Source: JBBIRT01 sp037441725 | Lineage (GTDB): Bacteria > Desulfobacterota > BSN033 > UBA1163 | Direction: 5' to 3' | DNA length: 30,703 nt | Assembly: GCA_037441725.1 (NCBI GenBank) | Contig: JBBIRT010000020.1 | Span: forward strand, 1-30,703 | Shown here: positions 6,127-14,904 of the stretch, piece by piece | Numbering within the stretch: position 1 is the stretch's first letter | Layout of the letters: every line of letters begins with the position of its first letter | The notes under the pieces: generated by a model | Database searches by the model: none | What the model saw: only the letters and a program-made list of their open reading frames with translations | Told to the model about the DNA's origin: nothing | Program-made: the position numbers and the translations under genes

Positions 6127-8428
6127 TATCTTCTTATTTTTTTTCTACCTTTCCCACCCCCACCTCGCAGAAGGTGGAGAGATGGCCATTCTAAAAATCA
6201 TCCTGAATCAAGAAGAGAAAGGTGAGTTTTTCGTCCATGTGACAGAGGATGGGGATTTCCTCATCCGGGTTGAGGATCTGAAAGGGATGGGGGTTTCAGA
6301 AATCCGTGGAAACATCTCAATTCTCGAAGGCGAGGAATTTGTTTCTCTCAGGTCAATGGAAGGGCTCAAATCCGTTTTTGACGAAAAAAAGCTGGCGCTC
6401 GAACTGACCGCTGACCCACGAATCCTTGCCAAAAAGATTTTTAATCTCCGGTTTCCCAGACAGACCAAAGTCTTCTACCCAAAAGATACAGGAGGGTTTC
6501 TCAATTATAACCTTACCTCTTATGCAGGAGACTCCTTAAGATATGACCGAACCTTCTTCACCAACCAATTGGGCTTTCGATGGTGGGATCTGCTCTTTTT
6601 TTCAGATTCTTCCTACTCCCAGAGAAAGGGAGAGGGAGCAGAATTCGTGCGGCTGATGAGCAACCTCACCTATGATCGGAGGGAGGATCTAAAGAGGATT
6701 GTATTGGGAGATTTTTTTGCCTCCTCAGGAGACCTCGGAAGCACGGTCAATATGGGAGGGGTGAGTTTTTCAAAGAATTATAAGATCGATCCCTATTTTA
6801 TCACCTTTCCAGAAATCGATTTCTCAGGCATGGCCTCGCTTCCCTCAGAGATAGAAATTTACAGGGATGGAGTCCTGATCAGAAAGGAAAGGGTTTCACC
6901 TGGAAGTTTTGAACTCAGAGACATCCCAACCTATGCGGGCTCGGGCCTTATTGAGATCGTTCTCAAAGACCCCTTTGGAAAGGAAGAAAGGATCAGGTTA
7001 CCCTATTACTTCTCAGATACCCTCCTCAAGAAAGGACTTCATGAATATAGTTACAATGCAGGTTTCTTAAGGGAGGATTTTGGAACGGTGAGCAATCAAT
7101 ATAAAAATTTTGTTTTTTTAGGAACTCATCGTTACGGAATCAGTGATTCTCTGACCGCAGGAATCCGGGCAGAGGCCTCAAGAAAGGTTTATAATCTTGG
7201 CCTCTCCTCCACTTTTTTAATCCCTTGGCGATTGGGGATCATCAATACCTCTTTGGCCTGGTGTGATTCTGAAGGGAGAAGGAATGGGATCGGTGGTTCT
7301 GTAAATTACATTTATCTCGGAAGAAATCTATCCTTCAATTTTCGGCTCAGCAGCTTTACCAGGGACTATTCCAATATCGCTCTCGAGACAACAAAAGAGA
7401 GAACAAAATATGAGTTAAGTGCAGGGGCAAGTTATTTCTCCTCTTTATTAGGATCTTTTTCTCTGGGGGCTTCAACCACCAAGAGGCATGTTGGAGCCGA
7501 TGCAAAATCAATCATTGCAGGATACTCAAGAAAGATCACCAATCAATCCAATCTTATGGCAACTTTTAAGAGGGATCTCGAAAGCAATGTGAGCGAGTTC
7601 ATGGTTGGACTGAATTACTATTTCAAGTATGGGATCACAGCATCTTCAAGCTATCAGAAGTTAGATAAGATTTCGAGGGAGAGGATTCAAGTGATGAAGA
7701 ATCTCCCGGTGGGTGAAGGATTTGGAGGAAGAGCCTCTTTTGAGGCCAATCAGGTGGATCCTAAAAATTATAATAACTACAACCTTCAGCTACAATACAA
7801 TGCCAAATATGGCCAATACATGGGTGAATTCTTAAGCACAAATCATTTAGAAACTTATTCCCTCACAGCAGCAGGGGGAATTACCTTTGTCAAAGATTCT
7901 CTTAATCTTACAAGACCTGTGAGGGATAGTTTTGCAGTGGTGAAGGTAGGAGATCTGGAAGGGGTTCGGGTCTATTTGAACAATCAGGAGATGGGTCGAA
8001 CCAATGGATCAGGAAAGGTGCTCATCCCCAACTTAGGATCCTATTATGAAAACCAGATCTCAATCAATGATAAGGATATTCCCATTGAATATCAAATCAG
8101 CGATGTTTTGAGGTATGTCTCTCCCCCTTTAAGGAGCGGTTCGTATATTGAATTTACAGCCACCAAGATCCAGAGCTTTTTCGGTAGTCTAAAGCTGAAG
8201 CATGAGCAGGAGATTAAACCCCTTGAATATATTGAGGTTAGGCTGACGGTCGATGGGAAAGAGCTTGTCATCCCAACAGGTAAAGGTGGAGAATTCTATT
8301 TTGAAAATATAAGGCCAGGGAAGTACCGAGGTGAATTTAAGTATTTGGAAAAAACCTATTTTTTTAATATAATCATACCCAAAAGCGATGAGCTGATGGT
8401 TGATCTCGGAGAGATCATCTGTGAATAG
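6098..8428 (+). CDS. Outer-membrane fimbrial usher (CsuD-like)
   Basis: 776-residue outer-membrane pore that recruits chaperone-subunit complexes and extrudes the fibre. Signal peptide near residues 1-25, then an N-terminal periplasmic domain (about 28-120), and a beta barrel with aromatic strand ends from about 130 to 600 (TGGFLNYNLTSYAG, SLSFNF-type repeats). The plug region includes PSEIEIYRDGVLIRKERVSPGSF in short motifs. Near residue 605 the C-terminal domains begin with RPVRDSFAVVKVGDLEGV, YLNNQEMGRTNGSGKVLIPNL and DIPIEYQ, which are diagnostic of Csu ushers. It is slightly shorter than the usual 800 or more residues. Its start lies inside the chaperone gene in another frame, suggesting translational coupling. 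Confidence 0.9.
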   Translation: MSIRQCAYLNIFLFFFYLSHPHLAEGGEMAILKIILNQEEKGEFFVHVTEDGDFLIRVEDLKGMGVSEIRGNISILEGEEFVSLRSMEGLKSVFDEKKLALELTADPRILAKKIFNLRFPRQTKVFYPKDTGGFLNYNLTSYAGDSLRYDRTFFTNQLGFRWWDLLFFSDSSYSQRKGEGAEFVRLMSNLTYDRREDLKRIVLGDFFASSGDLGSTVNMGGVSFSKNYKIDPYFITFPEIDFSGMASLPSEIEIYRDGVLIRKERVSPGSFELRDIPTYAGSGLIEIVLKDPFGKEERIRLPYYFSDTLLKKGLHEYSYNAGFLREDFGTVSNQYKNFVFLGTHRYGISDSLTAGIRAEASRKVYNLGLSSTFLIPWRLGIINTSLAWCDSEGRRNGIGGSVNYIYLGRNLSFNFRLSSFTRDYSNIALETTKERTKYELSAGASYFSSLLGSFSLGASTTKRHVGADAKSIIAGYSRKITNQSNLMATFKRDLESNVSEFMVGLNYYFKYGITASSSYQKLDKISRERIQVMKNLPVGEGFGGRASFEANQVDPKNYNNYNLQLQYNAKYGQYMGEFLSTNHLETYSLTAAGGITFVKDSLNLTRPVRDSFAVVKVGDLEGVRVYLNNQEMGRTNGSGKVLIPNLGSYYENQISINDKDIPIEYQISDVLRYVSPPLRSGSYIEFTATKIQSFFGSLKLKHEQEIKPLEYIEVRLTVDGKELVIPTGKGGEFYFENIRPGKYRGEFKYLEKTYFFNIIIPKSDELMVDLGEIICE

Positions 8429-8475
8429 GAAATAGAGGCATAAATATTGCAGTAATTAAATTAATGGAGTGAAAA

Positions 8476-8952
8476 ATGAATCGAAAAATTCTAATCATAT
8501 TGATCTTATTGCTTTTTATCTTTCATATCGATAGGGCCTTTTCTCAAGGATGTACCATCAATGTCACTCCTATCAATTTTGGCAATTATGACATGTTTTC
8601 AAGTCTTCCTCTGGATTCAACTGGCACGATCACGATCCATTGCATAGAAGTGGTGTGGGCTGAAGTGGCATTGGGGGTAAGTTCATCCTCTGGGACTTTT
8701 AATCCAAGGAGGATGAAACGCATAGGAGGAAATGACCTTTTAGACTATAATATTTATACAACCCCGGCGAGGACTGTGATCTTTGGAGATGGGACAGGAG
8801 GAACTGAGACCCTAAGAATCCATAAACCTCCTGGAACCCCAAGGCCAGAGCCCTGGAGTAGCACCGTGAGCATTTATGGTCGAATCCTTCCTCATCAGGA
8901 TGTCTCCGCAGGCACTTATTCAGACACCCTTACCGCTACGGTCACTCCTTAA
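8476..8952 (+). CDS. SCPU domain protein without donor strand, probable tip subunit
   Basis: 158 residues: a hydrophobic signal peptide (RKILIILILLLFIFHIDRAFS), then Cys almost at once in QGCTINVTPINFGNY, a second Cys in TITIHCIE, and the canonical SCPU segment RRMKRIGGNDLLDYNIY followed by FGDGTGG, ending in TLTATVTP. Unlike the first two pilins, it has no N-terminal alternating strand, so it can accept but not donate a strand; that makes it the expected tip. CsuE tip adhesins have two domains and about twice this length; here only one is present. GGAG lies about 7 bases before the ATG. It sits 47 bases after the usher and ends the cluster. Confidence 0.8.
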   Translation: MNRKILIILILLLFIFHIDRAFSQGCTINVTPINFGNYDMFSSLPLDSTGTITIHCIEVVWAEVALGVSSSSGTFNPRRMKRIGGNDLLDYNIYTTPARTVIFGDGTGGTETLRIHKPPGTPRPEPWSSTVSIYGRILPHQDVSAGTYSDTLTATVTP

Positions 8953-9030
8953 AATGCTATAAGGAGTACCCATAAATTGATAAACGATTCCGAATGGATC
9001 CCCCTCTTGGAAACTTCATCTTGCCCTCCA

Positions 9031-9059
9031 TTGGAAAATAGGACTCCGTTAGGTATAAT
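9031..9059 (+). promoter_or_regulatory. Possible sigma-70 promoter for rimO
   Basis: TTGGAA at 9031-9036, a 17-base spacer and a perfect TATAAT at 9054-9059. Transcription would start near 9066, next to the second in-frame ATG of rimO at 9067, which would make that message leaderless or nearly so. The A and T of the -10 also form part of the ATG at 9058, so only one of the two uses may apply in a given transcript. Confidence 0.4.
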
Positions 9060-10401
9060 GAATAAGATGAAAGAGAGGGTTTGCCTGGTTAGTCTTGGGT
9101 GCCCAAAAAATTTGGTTGACTCTGAGGTGATCCTCGGCCTCCTCACAAAAAAGGGGTATCTAATCACCACCGATCCCCTGAGGGCTGAAATTCTCATTGT
9201 CAATACATGCTCTTTTATTGAAGAAGCCACCAAGGAGGCCATTGAAACCATTCTCCACCTCTCCCACTATAAGAAAGAGGGCCGTTGCCGTCTCCTCGTT
9301 GTTTCAGGATGTCTTCCCCAGCGATATGGAACAGTCTTAGAAAGGGAATTGCCAGAGGTCGATCTCTTCGTGGGTACGGGAGAATTTCATAAACTCCCTG
9401 ACCTCTTATCCCAGAGAAAGAGAAGAAAGAGTTACCTCTCCCAACCCTCATTTATTTATAACGAAAGAACCCCTCGAATTCTCTCAACCCCTCCCTTCCT
9501 CGCTTACTTGAAGATCGCTGAGGGATGTTCTAATTCCTGCACCTTCTGCACCGTTCCAAAGATTAGAGGTCCTTACCGAAGCAGAAAGATTCGTTCTATC
9601 CTCAACGAGGCCAAACAACTTGCGGACCGTGGGGTTCAAGAAATCATCTTGATCGCCCAAGATACCACGGCTTATGGGAAGGATCTTGGGGATGGAACCA
9701 GTCTCGAAAAACTTTTAAATGCTCTGGTCAAAATCGATGGATTCCGTTGGATTCGAATCCTCTACTCCTATCCAAGGGATGAGAACTTCTCAGAAGGACT
9801 TCTCGAACTCATGGCCCATGAAAAAAAGATCTGCCCTTATCTTGACCTTCCTATTCAGCATATTGATGATGAAATACTTAAACGAATGGGAAGAAGGGTG
9901 AAGAGCAGTGAAATTCGAAATCTATTAGAAAGAATCAGAATTGCCATCCCCTATATCAGTTTACGATCCACCCTTATCGTTGGATTTCCAGGGGAAAAAG
10001 AAGATCAATTTCAAAGGCTCTTAAATTTCGTTAAAGAAATGAAGTTTGATCACCTTGGTGCCTTTAAATATTCCTCTGAGGAAGGAACCCCTGCATCTCG
10101 TCTCCCAAACTCTATTCCTGAGAAAGTGAAAGAGGAACGATTAAGAAGCTTGATGGAGATCCAGAAAAAGATCTCTCTCAAAAAATACCAACAAATGGTG
10201 GGACAAAAGAAATTAGTTCTCGTAGACGGAGCACAACAAGAAAAAGGAATTTCTCGAGGAAGGCTTCAAACTCAGGCTCCTGAAATCGATGGGTCCGTTT
10301 ATCTGAAAGGCAAAGCCTCCTTAGGGGATTGGGTAGAGGCCAAAATCACTCAGGCCCTTCCTTATGATTTATTTGCTCAGATTGAAAAAATTCTTCCCTA
10401 A
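9058..10401 (+). CDS. rimO: Ribosomal protein uS12 methylthiotransferase RimO
   Basis: Radical SAM enzyme that adds a methylthio group to the conserved Asp of ribosomal protein S12. With the ATG at 9058 it has 447 residues, the normal size. An N-terminal UPF0004 domain holds three cluster cysteines: Cys15 (SLGCPKNLVDSE), Cys51 (NTCSF) and Cys85 (SGCLP). The radical SAM motif is Cys157, Cys161 and Cys164 (CSNSCTFC), and a C-terminal TRAM domain follows (about 380-447). SLGCPKNLVDSE and the LDLPIQHIDDEIL motif separate RimO from MiaB. The frame is open back to TTG 8977, but the extra 27 residues are not family-like. ATG 9067 is an alternative start. It is unrelated in function to the pilus genes before it and converges on leuD. 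Confidence 0.93.
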   Translation: MNKMKERVCLVSLGCPKNLVDSEVILGLLTKKGYLITTDPLRAEILIVNTCSFIEEATKEAIETILHLSHYKKEGRCRLLVVSGCLPQRYGTVLERELPEVDLFVGTGEFHKLPDLLSQRKRRKSYLSQPSFIYNERTPRILSTPPFLAYLKIAEGCSNSCTFCTVPKIRGPYRSRKIRSILNEAKQLADRGVQEIILIAQDTTAYGKDLGDGTSLEKLLNALVKIDGFRWIRILYSYPRDENFSEGLLELMAHEKKICPYLDLPIQHIDDEILKRMGRRVKSSEIRNLLERIRIAIPYISLRSTLIVGFPGEKEDQFQRLLNFVKEMKFDHLGAFKYSSEEGTPASRLPNSIPEKVKEERLRSLMEIQKKISLKKYQQMVGQKKLVLVDGAQQEKGISRGRLQTQAPEIDGSVYLKGKASLGDWVEAKITQALPYDLFAQIEKILP

Positions 10402-10431
10402 TCGATTCTAATTTGATCGATCTCTTAATTT

Positions 10432-10944
10432 CTATTTTTTCTTAAAACCTTTTTTCCGGAGATGAGGGATCAACCCCCCATCCTCGATCAACTCTTGCAT
10501 AAAAGGAGGGATCGGTTTTGCAAAGAATCGTTTTTGCTGAGTGAGATCAAAGATCTCTCCTGTGGTTAGATCCACTTGAATCTGGTCGCCATCCTGAATC
10601 TCCTTTGAGGCCTCTTGAGACTCAAGGAGGGGAAGCCCCTGATTAAATCCATTTCGGAAGAAGATTCGAGCAAAACTCTCTGCGATGATGCAAAAGATTC
10701 CTGCAGATTTCAAGGCCAGGGGAGCATGTTCCCGAGACGATCCACAGCCGAAATTTCTTTCTGCAATCAAAATATCACCTGGTTTGACCTCTTTCGGAAA
10801 CTCAGGCCGCTCATTCTCCATCACATGTTTGGCCAGTTCTCCTCCATCGGTCAAATTGAGATAACGAGCAGGGATAATGGCATCTGTATCGATATCTGAA
10901 CCAAATTTCCAAACTCTTCCTTCGATCTTCATCTCATTTTCCAT
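10432..10944 (-). CDS. leuD: 3-isopropylmalate dehydratase small subunit
   Basis: 170-residue swivel subunit that pairs with LeuC to isomerise 2-isopropylmalate to 3-isopropylmalate in leucine synthesis. It has GRVWKFGSDIDTDAIIPARYL near the N-terminus in the usual place and the loop NFGCGSSREHAPLAL, which binds substrate, and ends with the short hydrophilic tail of the archaeal-type (LeuD2) subfamily, which has about 165 residues rather than the 200 of enterobacterial LeuD. The start at 10944 overlaps leuC by 11 bases and has AGGGG just upstream; an internal ATG four codons on is possible. It is the last gene of the right-arm string. rimO ends 30 bases away, converging, and no clear terminator hairpin is seen between them. 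Confidence 0.93.
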   Translation of the reverse strand: MENEMKIEGRVWKFGSDIDTDAIIPARYLNLTDGGELAKHVMENERPEFPKEVKPGDILIAERNFGCGSSREHAPLALKSAGIFCIIAESFARIFFRNGFNQGLPLLESQEASKEIQDGDQIQVDLTTGEIFDLTQQKRFFAKPIPPFMQELIEDGGLIPHLRKKGFKKK

Positions 10945-12244
10945 AACCCCTAAACCCCCTGGATCCTCTCTTCATGACTTCATCAGGATGGCAGATCCTC
11001 CCCTTGACCGCACTGGCTGCAGCCACTGCTGGACTTGCAAGATAGACCTCGCTCTGGGCATGTCCCATCCTTCCACGAAAATTTCTGTTGGTGGTTGCCA
11101 ATGCCCTTTCCCCTTCAGCTAAGACGCCCATATGGCCTCCGAGACAGGGACCACAAGTGGGCGGACTGATGACCGCCCCTGCTGAAAGAAATATTTCAAA
11201 GAGACCTTCCCTCATGGCCTGATGGTAAATCTCTTGAGTGGCAGGAATAATGATCAGTCTCAATGAGGGGGCAATCTTTTTCCCCTTTAAAATCCGTGCA
11301 GCCACTCGAAGATCCCCAAGACGGCCATTGGTACAAGACCCAATGACCACCTGATCAATCTCAATCTTTCCAATCTCCCTGACATCTTTGGTATTTGAGG
11401 GAATGTGGGGAAGAGAGACCTGGGGAAAGATCTGGGTGACATCAAATTCGCGTATCTCTTTATAGCTTGCCTCAGGGTCACTATAATAGGTCCGATAAGG
11501 TCGTTGGGCCTTCTTCTGAATATAAAATAGGGTGACCCTGTCAGGTTCAATGATTCCACTCTTTCCCCCTGCTTCAATGGCCATATTGGCCATTGTAAAT
11601 CGATCTTCCATGGGCATTGTCCGGATAGCTTCTCCTGAGAACTCCATGGCCTGATAGAGCGCTCCATCCACACCGATTTGACCAATGGTATAAAGGATGA
11701 GGTCCTTTCCAGATACCCAGGGATTCAAATTTCCATAGAAGACAAATTTGACACTTTCTGGAACCTTGAACCAAAGCCTTCCTGTTGCCATCACTGCGGC
11801 AAGATCCGTGCTACCCACCCCGGTGGAAAAGGCTCCGAGGGCGCCGTAAGTGCAGGTATGACTATCTGCACCAATGATCACCTCTCCTGGAAGGACCAAC
11901 CCCTTTTCAGGAAGAAGGGCGTGTTCGATTCCACACTGGCCAATCTCAAAATAATGGGCAAGGCGTTGGGCCTTGGCAAATTCTCTGAGAACCTTACATT
12001 GTTCTGCAGAGAGAATATCTTTGTTTGGAGTAAAGTGATCAGGAATCAGGGCGATTCGATTCCGATTGAATACCTTCTCAGCTCCCATTTCCTGAAAGGC
12101 TTGGATGGCCAGAGGTGCAGTGATATCATTTCCAAGGGCAAAATCTACCCGTGCCTCAATGAGATCGCCTGGAAAGACTTCTTTCTTTCCCGCATGAGAA
12201 GCCAAAATCTTTTCAGTAATGGTCATCGGACGCTTTGTCTTCAT
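10934..12244 (-). CDS. leuC: 3-isopropylmalate dehydratase large subunit (archaeal/LeuC2 type)
   Basis: 436-residue aconitase-family subunit carrying the 4Fe-4S cluster. MTITEKILASHAG opens the conserved part; HTCTYGALGAFSTGVGSTD and the cluster cysteines in GSCTNGRLGDL and TCGPCLGG are intact. It is shorter than the 465-residue enterobacterial LeuC and groups by length and motifs with the LeuC2/homoaconitase-like branch. Homoaconitase use is less likely because leuA and leuD are adjacent. The C-terminus has a basic glycine-rich tail (MKRGSRGFRGYGK). The ATG is preceded by AAGGAG six to nine bases away. It starts 8 bases after the leuA stop and overlaps leuD, so the three are read as one unit. 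Confidence 0.93.
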   Translation of the reverse strand: MKTKRPMTITEKILASHAGKKEVFPGDLIEARVDFALGNDITAPLAIQAFQEMGAEKVFNRNRIALIPDHFTPNKDILSAEQCKVLREFAKAQRLAHYFEIGQCGIEHALLPEKGLVLPGEVIIGADSHTCTYGALGAFSTGVGSTDLAAVMATGRLWFKVPESVKFVFYGNLNPWVSGKDLILYTIGQIGVDGALYQAMEFSGEAIRTMPMEDRFTMANMAIEAGGKSGIIEPDRVTLFYIQKKAQRPYRTYYSDPEASYKEIREFDVTQIFPQVSLPHIPSNTKDVREIGKIEIDQVVIGSCTNGRLGDLRVAARILKGKKIAPSLRLIIIPATQEIYHQAMREGLFEIFLSAGAVISPPTCGPCLGGHMGVLAEGERALATTNRNFRGRMGHAQSEVYLASPAVAAASAVKGRICHPDEVMKRGSRGFRGYGK

Positions 12245-12252
12245 ACTCTCCT

Positions 12253-13779
12253 TTACATCCCAACCAATTTTCGTTTTTTAAATTCCATTTTGTTCAGGGC
12301 ATTGATATAAGCCTTGGCGCTGGCAACGATGACATCGGTATCCGCACCCTGGCCAATCACCGTTTGGCCCTTCTCTTCCAACCTTACCGTGACCTCTCCT
12401 TGAGCCTCTGTTCCTCCTGTGATGGCATTGATGGCAAACTGAAGGAGCTTCGATTTGGTTCGGGTGATCTTCTTAATGGTTTTGAAAGTCGCATCCACCG
12501 GTCCATCTCCAAATCCTGCCTCCTGAATCAACTTTCCATCCACCTCCATCTTGACCGTGGCGGTAGGAACGGTAATGTTTCCTGCGATCACATTGAGATA
12601 GACCAGTTTAAATCGATGGGGGATTCGGAGAACCTCTTCCACAACAATTGACTCAATATCTTCATCATAGATATCCCGTTTCTTATCTGCCAATTGTTTA
12701 AATCGATTGAAGGCCTTCTCCAGATCCTGTTCTGAAAGCTCATATCCAAGGTCCCTTAACCTCTCCCGAAAGGCATGTCGACCTGAGAGTTTCCCGAGGA
12801 TCAAAGAAGATTTTGGGATTCCAACAGTTTGTGGGGTCATGATCTCATAGGTCAATTTCTCTTTTAATATCCCATCCTGATGGATTCCAGACTCATGGGC
12901 AAAGGCATTCGCTCCTACAATCGCTTTATTGGGTTGAACCACCATGCCTGTGATCTTAGAGACCAACCGACTGGTTGCAAAAATGTGTTTTGGATTAATT
13001 CGGGTATGGAAGTCGAATAAGTCCTTTCTTGTACGGATGGCCATGACGATCTCTTCAAGAGAGGCATTCCCCGCCCTTTCTCCAATCCCATTGACCGTAC
13101 ATTCAATCTGCCTTGCCCCATTCTGAATGGCTGCAAGGGAGTTGGCCACGGCCAGACCGAGGTCATTGTGACAATGGACGCTCAGGGTGACCCTTTCCAT
13201 CCCCCTCACCTTTTGCCTCAGGGTTCGAATGAGTTCTCCAAATTCTGAAGGGATGGCATACCCCACGGTATCAGGAATATTGATCGTAGTCGCTCCTGCC
13301 TGAATCGCCGCTTCGATCACAGCAGAGAGGAATTGAATATCGCTTCGGGTGGCATCCATTGCCGAGAACTCCACATTGGGGGTGTAACGTTTAGCCCTCT
13401 TTACAGAATCAATAGCAATTTTAATGACCTCTTCCTTCGATTTTTTTAGTTGATGTTTAAGATGAATATCAGAGGTGGAAATAAAGGTATGAATTCGGGG
13501 AAACTTGGCCTTCTTAATCGCCTCCCAGGCTCGATCAATATCCTGAGGATTGGCCCTGGCCAGGGCAGCCACTTCAGACCGAATGATGGTTTGAGAAATG
13601 GCCCTGACGGCTTCGAAATCTCCTTCTGAAGAGATGGGAAACCCTGCCTCAATCACATCCACATTCAGTTTCTCCAACTGCTGTGCAATCCTGACCTTCT
13701 CCGCAATGTTCATGGTGGCGCCTGGGGATTGCTCTCCATCCCTCAAGGTCGTATCAAATATCTTAACCGTCTCACTCAT
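12253..13779 (-). CDS. leuA: 2-isopropylmalate synthase
   Basis: 508-residue enzyme condensing acetyl-CoA with 2-oxoisovalerate, the first step of leucine synthesis. The TIM-barrel N-terminus has FDTTLRDGEQSPGA, the metal-binding HCHNDLGLAVANS and the GIGERAGNASLEE motif. A linker follows, and then a C-terminal regulatory domain (about 385-508, ending GQGADTDVIVASAKAYINALN) that normally senses leucine, so feedback control is expected. ATG 13779 was chosen over TTG 13788 because GGAG lies 10 bases upstream and the ATG overlaps the lpxK stop as ATGA. No leader peptide or T-box precedes it: it depends on upstream transcription through the lipid A genes. Confidence 0.93.
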   Translation of the reverse strand: MSETVKIFDTTLRDGEQSPGATMNIAEKVRIAQQLEKLNVDVIEAGFPISSEGDFEAVRAISQTIIRSEVAALARANPQDIDRAWEAIKKAKFPRIHTFISTSDIHLKHQLKKSKEEVIKIAIDSVKRAKRYTPNVEFSAMDATRSDIQFLSAVIEAAIQAGATTINIPDTVGYAIPSEFGELIRTLRQKVRGMERVTLSVHCHNDLGLAVANSLAAIQNGARQIECTVNGIGERAGNASLEEIVMAIRTRKDLFDFHTRINPKHIFATSRLVSKITGMVVQPNKAIVGANAFAHESGIHQDGILKEKLTYEIMTPQTVGIPKSSLILGKLSGRHAFRERLRDLGYELSEQDLEKAFNRFKQLADKKRDIYDEDIESIVVEEVLRIPHRFKLVYLNVIAGNITVPTATVKMEVDGKLIQEAGFGDGPVDATFKTIKKITRTKSKLLQFAINAITGGTEAQGEVTVRLEEKGQTVIGQGADTDVIVASAKAYINALNKMEFKKRKLVGM

Positions 13780-14864
13780 CCTGTCCAATCTCCATTAAAG
13801 ATTTTTATTATCTCCTGAAAAAACTCTTTCTCCTCCCTTAACTTCATTTCAATTCGTAGGGATTTAAGAGGCAGTTGGCTGAGATTAAATTTAACTAATT
13901 TTACCATATCTTTCTCGGTTGTGACAATAAAATCTGCTCCCTTACTTCTTTCTTCGATAAGAGTTAAATCCTTCACAGAATAACGGTGATGATCAGGAAA
14001 GGTCATCTCACATACAATCTCCATCCTGCATTTCTTCAATAGGAGAGAGAAGTATTCAGGGTGAGCAATCCCTGAAAGGGCAAGGATCCTCTTCCCCTCA
14101 TAAAGATAAAGATCCTCCTGCTCCCCCCAAAAATTCACCAAGCCTATAGGCTCAAAATCGCTATGAAAGATCTTGGATGCAGGATGGATCTGATATATTT
14201 TTTGGATTAATCTCTGATGATTCTGTCCATCCTCCCATTTGGTAAAGATGAAAAAATGGGCCCTGCAGAGATGGGAGAGGGGTTCCCTCAATATCCCTCT
14301 GGGCAGGAGGTGACCGTCTCCAAACCCGATGTGTGAGTCGATGAGCAGAATATCGAGGTCTCGATGAAGCTTAAGGTGCTGATAGCCATCATCCAGTAAT
14401 ACGGCCTGGACCCCAAATCGTTGAAGGGCAATCTGACCCATCACGAATCGATCTTTCCCGATCAGGACAGGAATACCTTTACACCTTTTAGCCATGAGAA
14501 AGGGCTCATCTCCTGATTCTTCCGGGGTGAGAAAGATGGTTTGACCATCACTGACGATCGGGCCTGAAGCCTTTTCTCCTTTATAGCCTCTGCTCAATAT
14601 GGCTGTTTTAATCCCTCTCTCCATCAATCTATTGGCAATGGTCATGGTTAAAGGGGTCTTTCCTGTTCCTCCTACCGTGATATTTCCAATACTGATAACA
14701 GGGCATGGGAGGGTTTTCCTTTTTAACAACCCATAAGCGTATAAGCGTGCCCTTGTCCAGACTGCCCCTCCATATGGAAGGGAGAGGAGGAAGAGTGGAA
14801 AGAGTGCCACTCTCTCTCTAAAAGACTTTTCTTTTTTGGAAAGAATTTGATCAAGACGCCTCAT
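13776..14864 (-). CDS. lpxK: Tetraacyldisaccharide 4'-kinase
   Basis: 362-residue inner-membrane kinase that phosphorylates the 4' position of the lipid A disaccharide to make lipid IVA. A hydrophobic N-terminal anchor (about residues 20-32) precedes the Walker A loop GNITVGGTGKT (60-70, Lys69). LSRGYKG, SGDEPFLMAK and LLDDGYQHLKLHRDLDILLID follow, with the last holding the catalytic Asp-His-type motif, and VTTEKDMVKL lies near the end. It lies 40 bases after waaA and overlaps leuA by four bases. Length and motifs fit the family without gaps. Confidence 0.93.
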   Translation of the reverse strand: MRRLDQILSKKEKSFRERVALFPLFLLSLPYGGAVWTRARLYAYGLLKRKTLPCPVISIGNITVGGTGKTPLTMTIANRLMERGIKTAILSRGYKGEKASGPIVSDGQTIFLTPEESGDEPFLMAKRCKGIPVLIGKDRFVMGQIALQRFGVQAVLLDDGYQHLKLHRDLDILLIDSHIGFGDGHLLPRGILREPLSHLCRAHFFIFTKWEDGQNHQRLIQKIYQIHPASKIFHSDFEPIGLVNFWGEQEDLYLYEGKRILALSGIAHPEYFSLLLKKCRMEIVCEMTFPDHHRYSVKDLTLIEERSKGADFIVTTEKDMVKLVKFNLSQLPLKSLRIEMKLREEKEFFQEIIKIFNGDWTG

Positions 14865-14904
14865 CTCAAACTCAGACTTCAGACCACCTTCTCCATTCCA
14901 AACC

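Noticed and set aside
8977..9057. Longer rimO start at TTG 8977
   Set aside because: An AAGGAG lies 10 bases before the TTG, but the added 27 residues have no family support, and the conserved RimO opening begins after ATG 9058/9067.
10402..10431. Bidirectional terminator between rimO and leuD
   Set aside because: Only short, imperfect GATC/CGAT complementarity was found; no stable stem with flanking T runs.
11678..12310. 210-residue plus-strand open frame opposite leuC
   Set aside because: It is a shadow of the strongly conserved leuC/leuA frames on the minus strand and has no recognisable motif.
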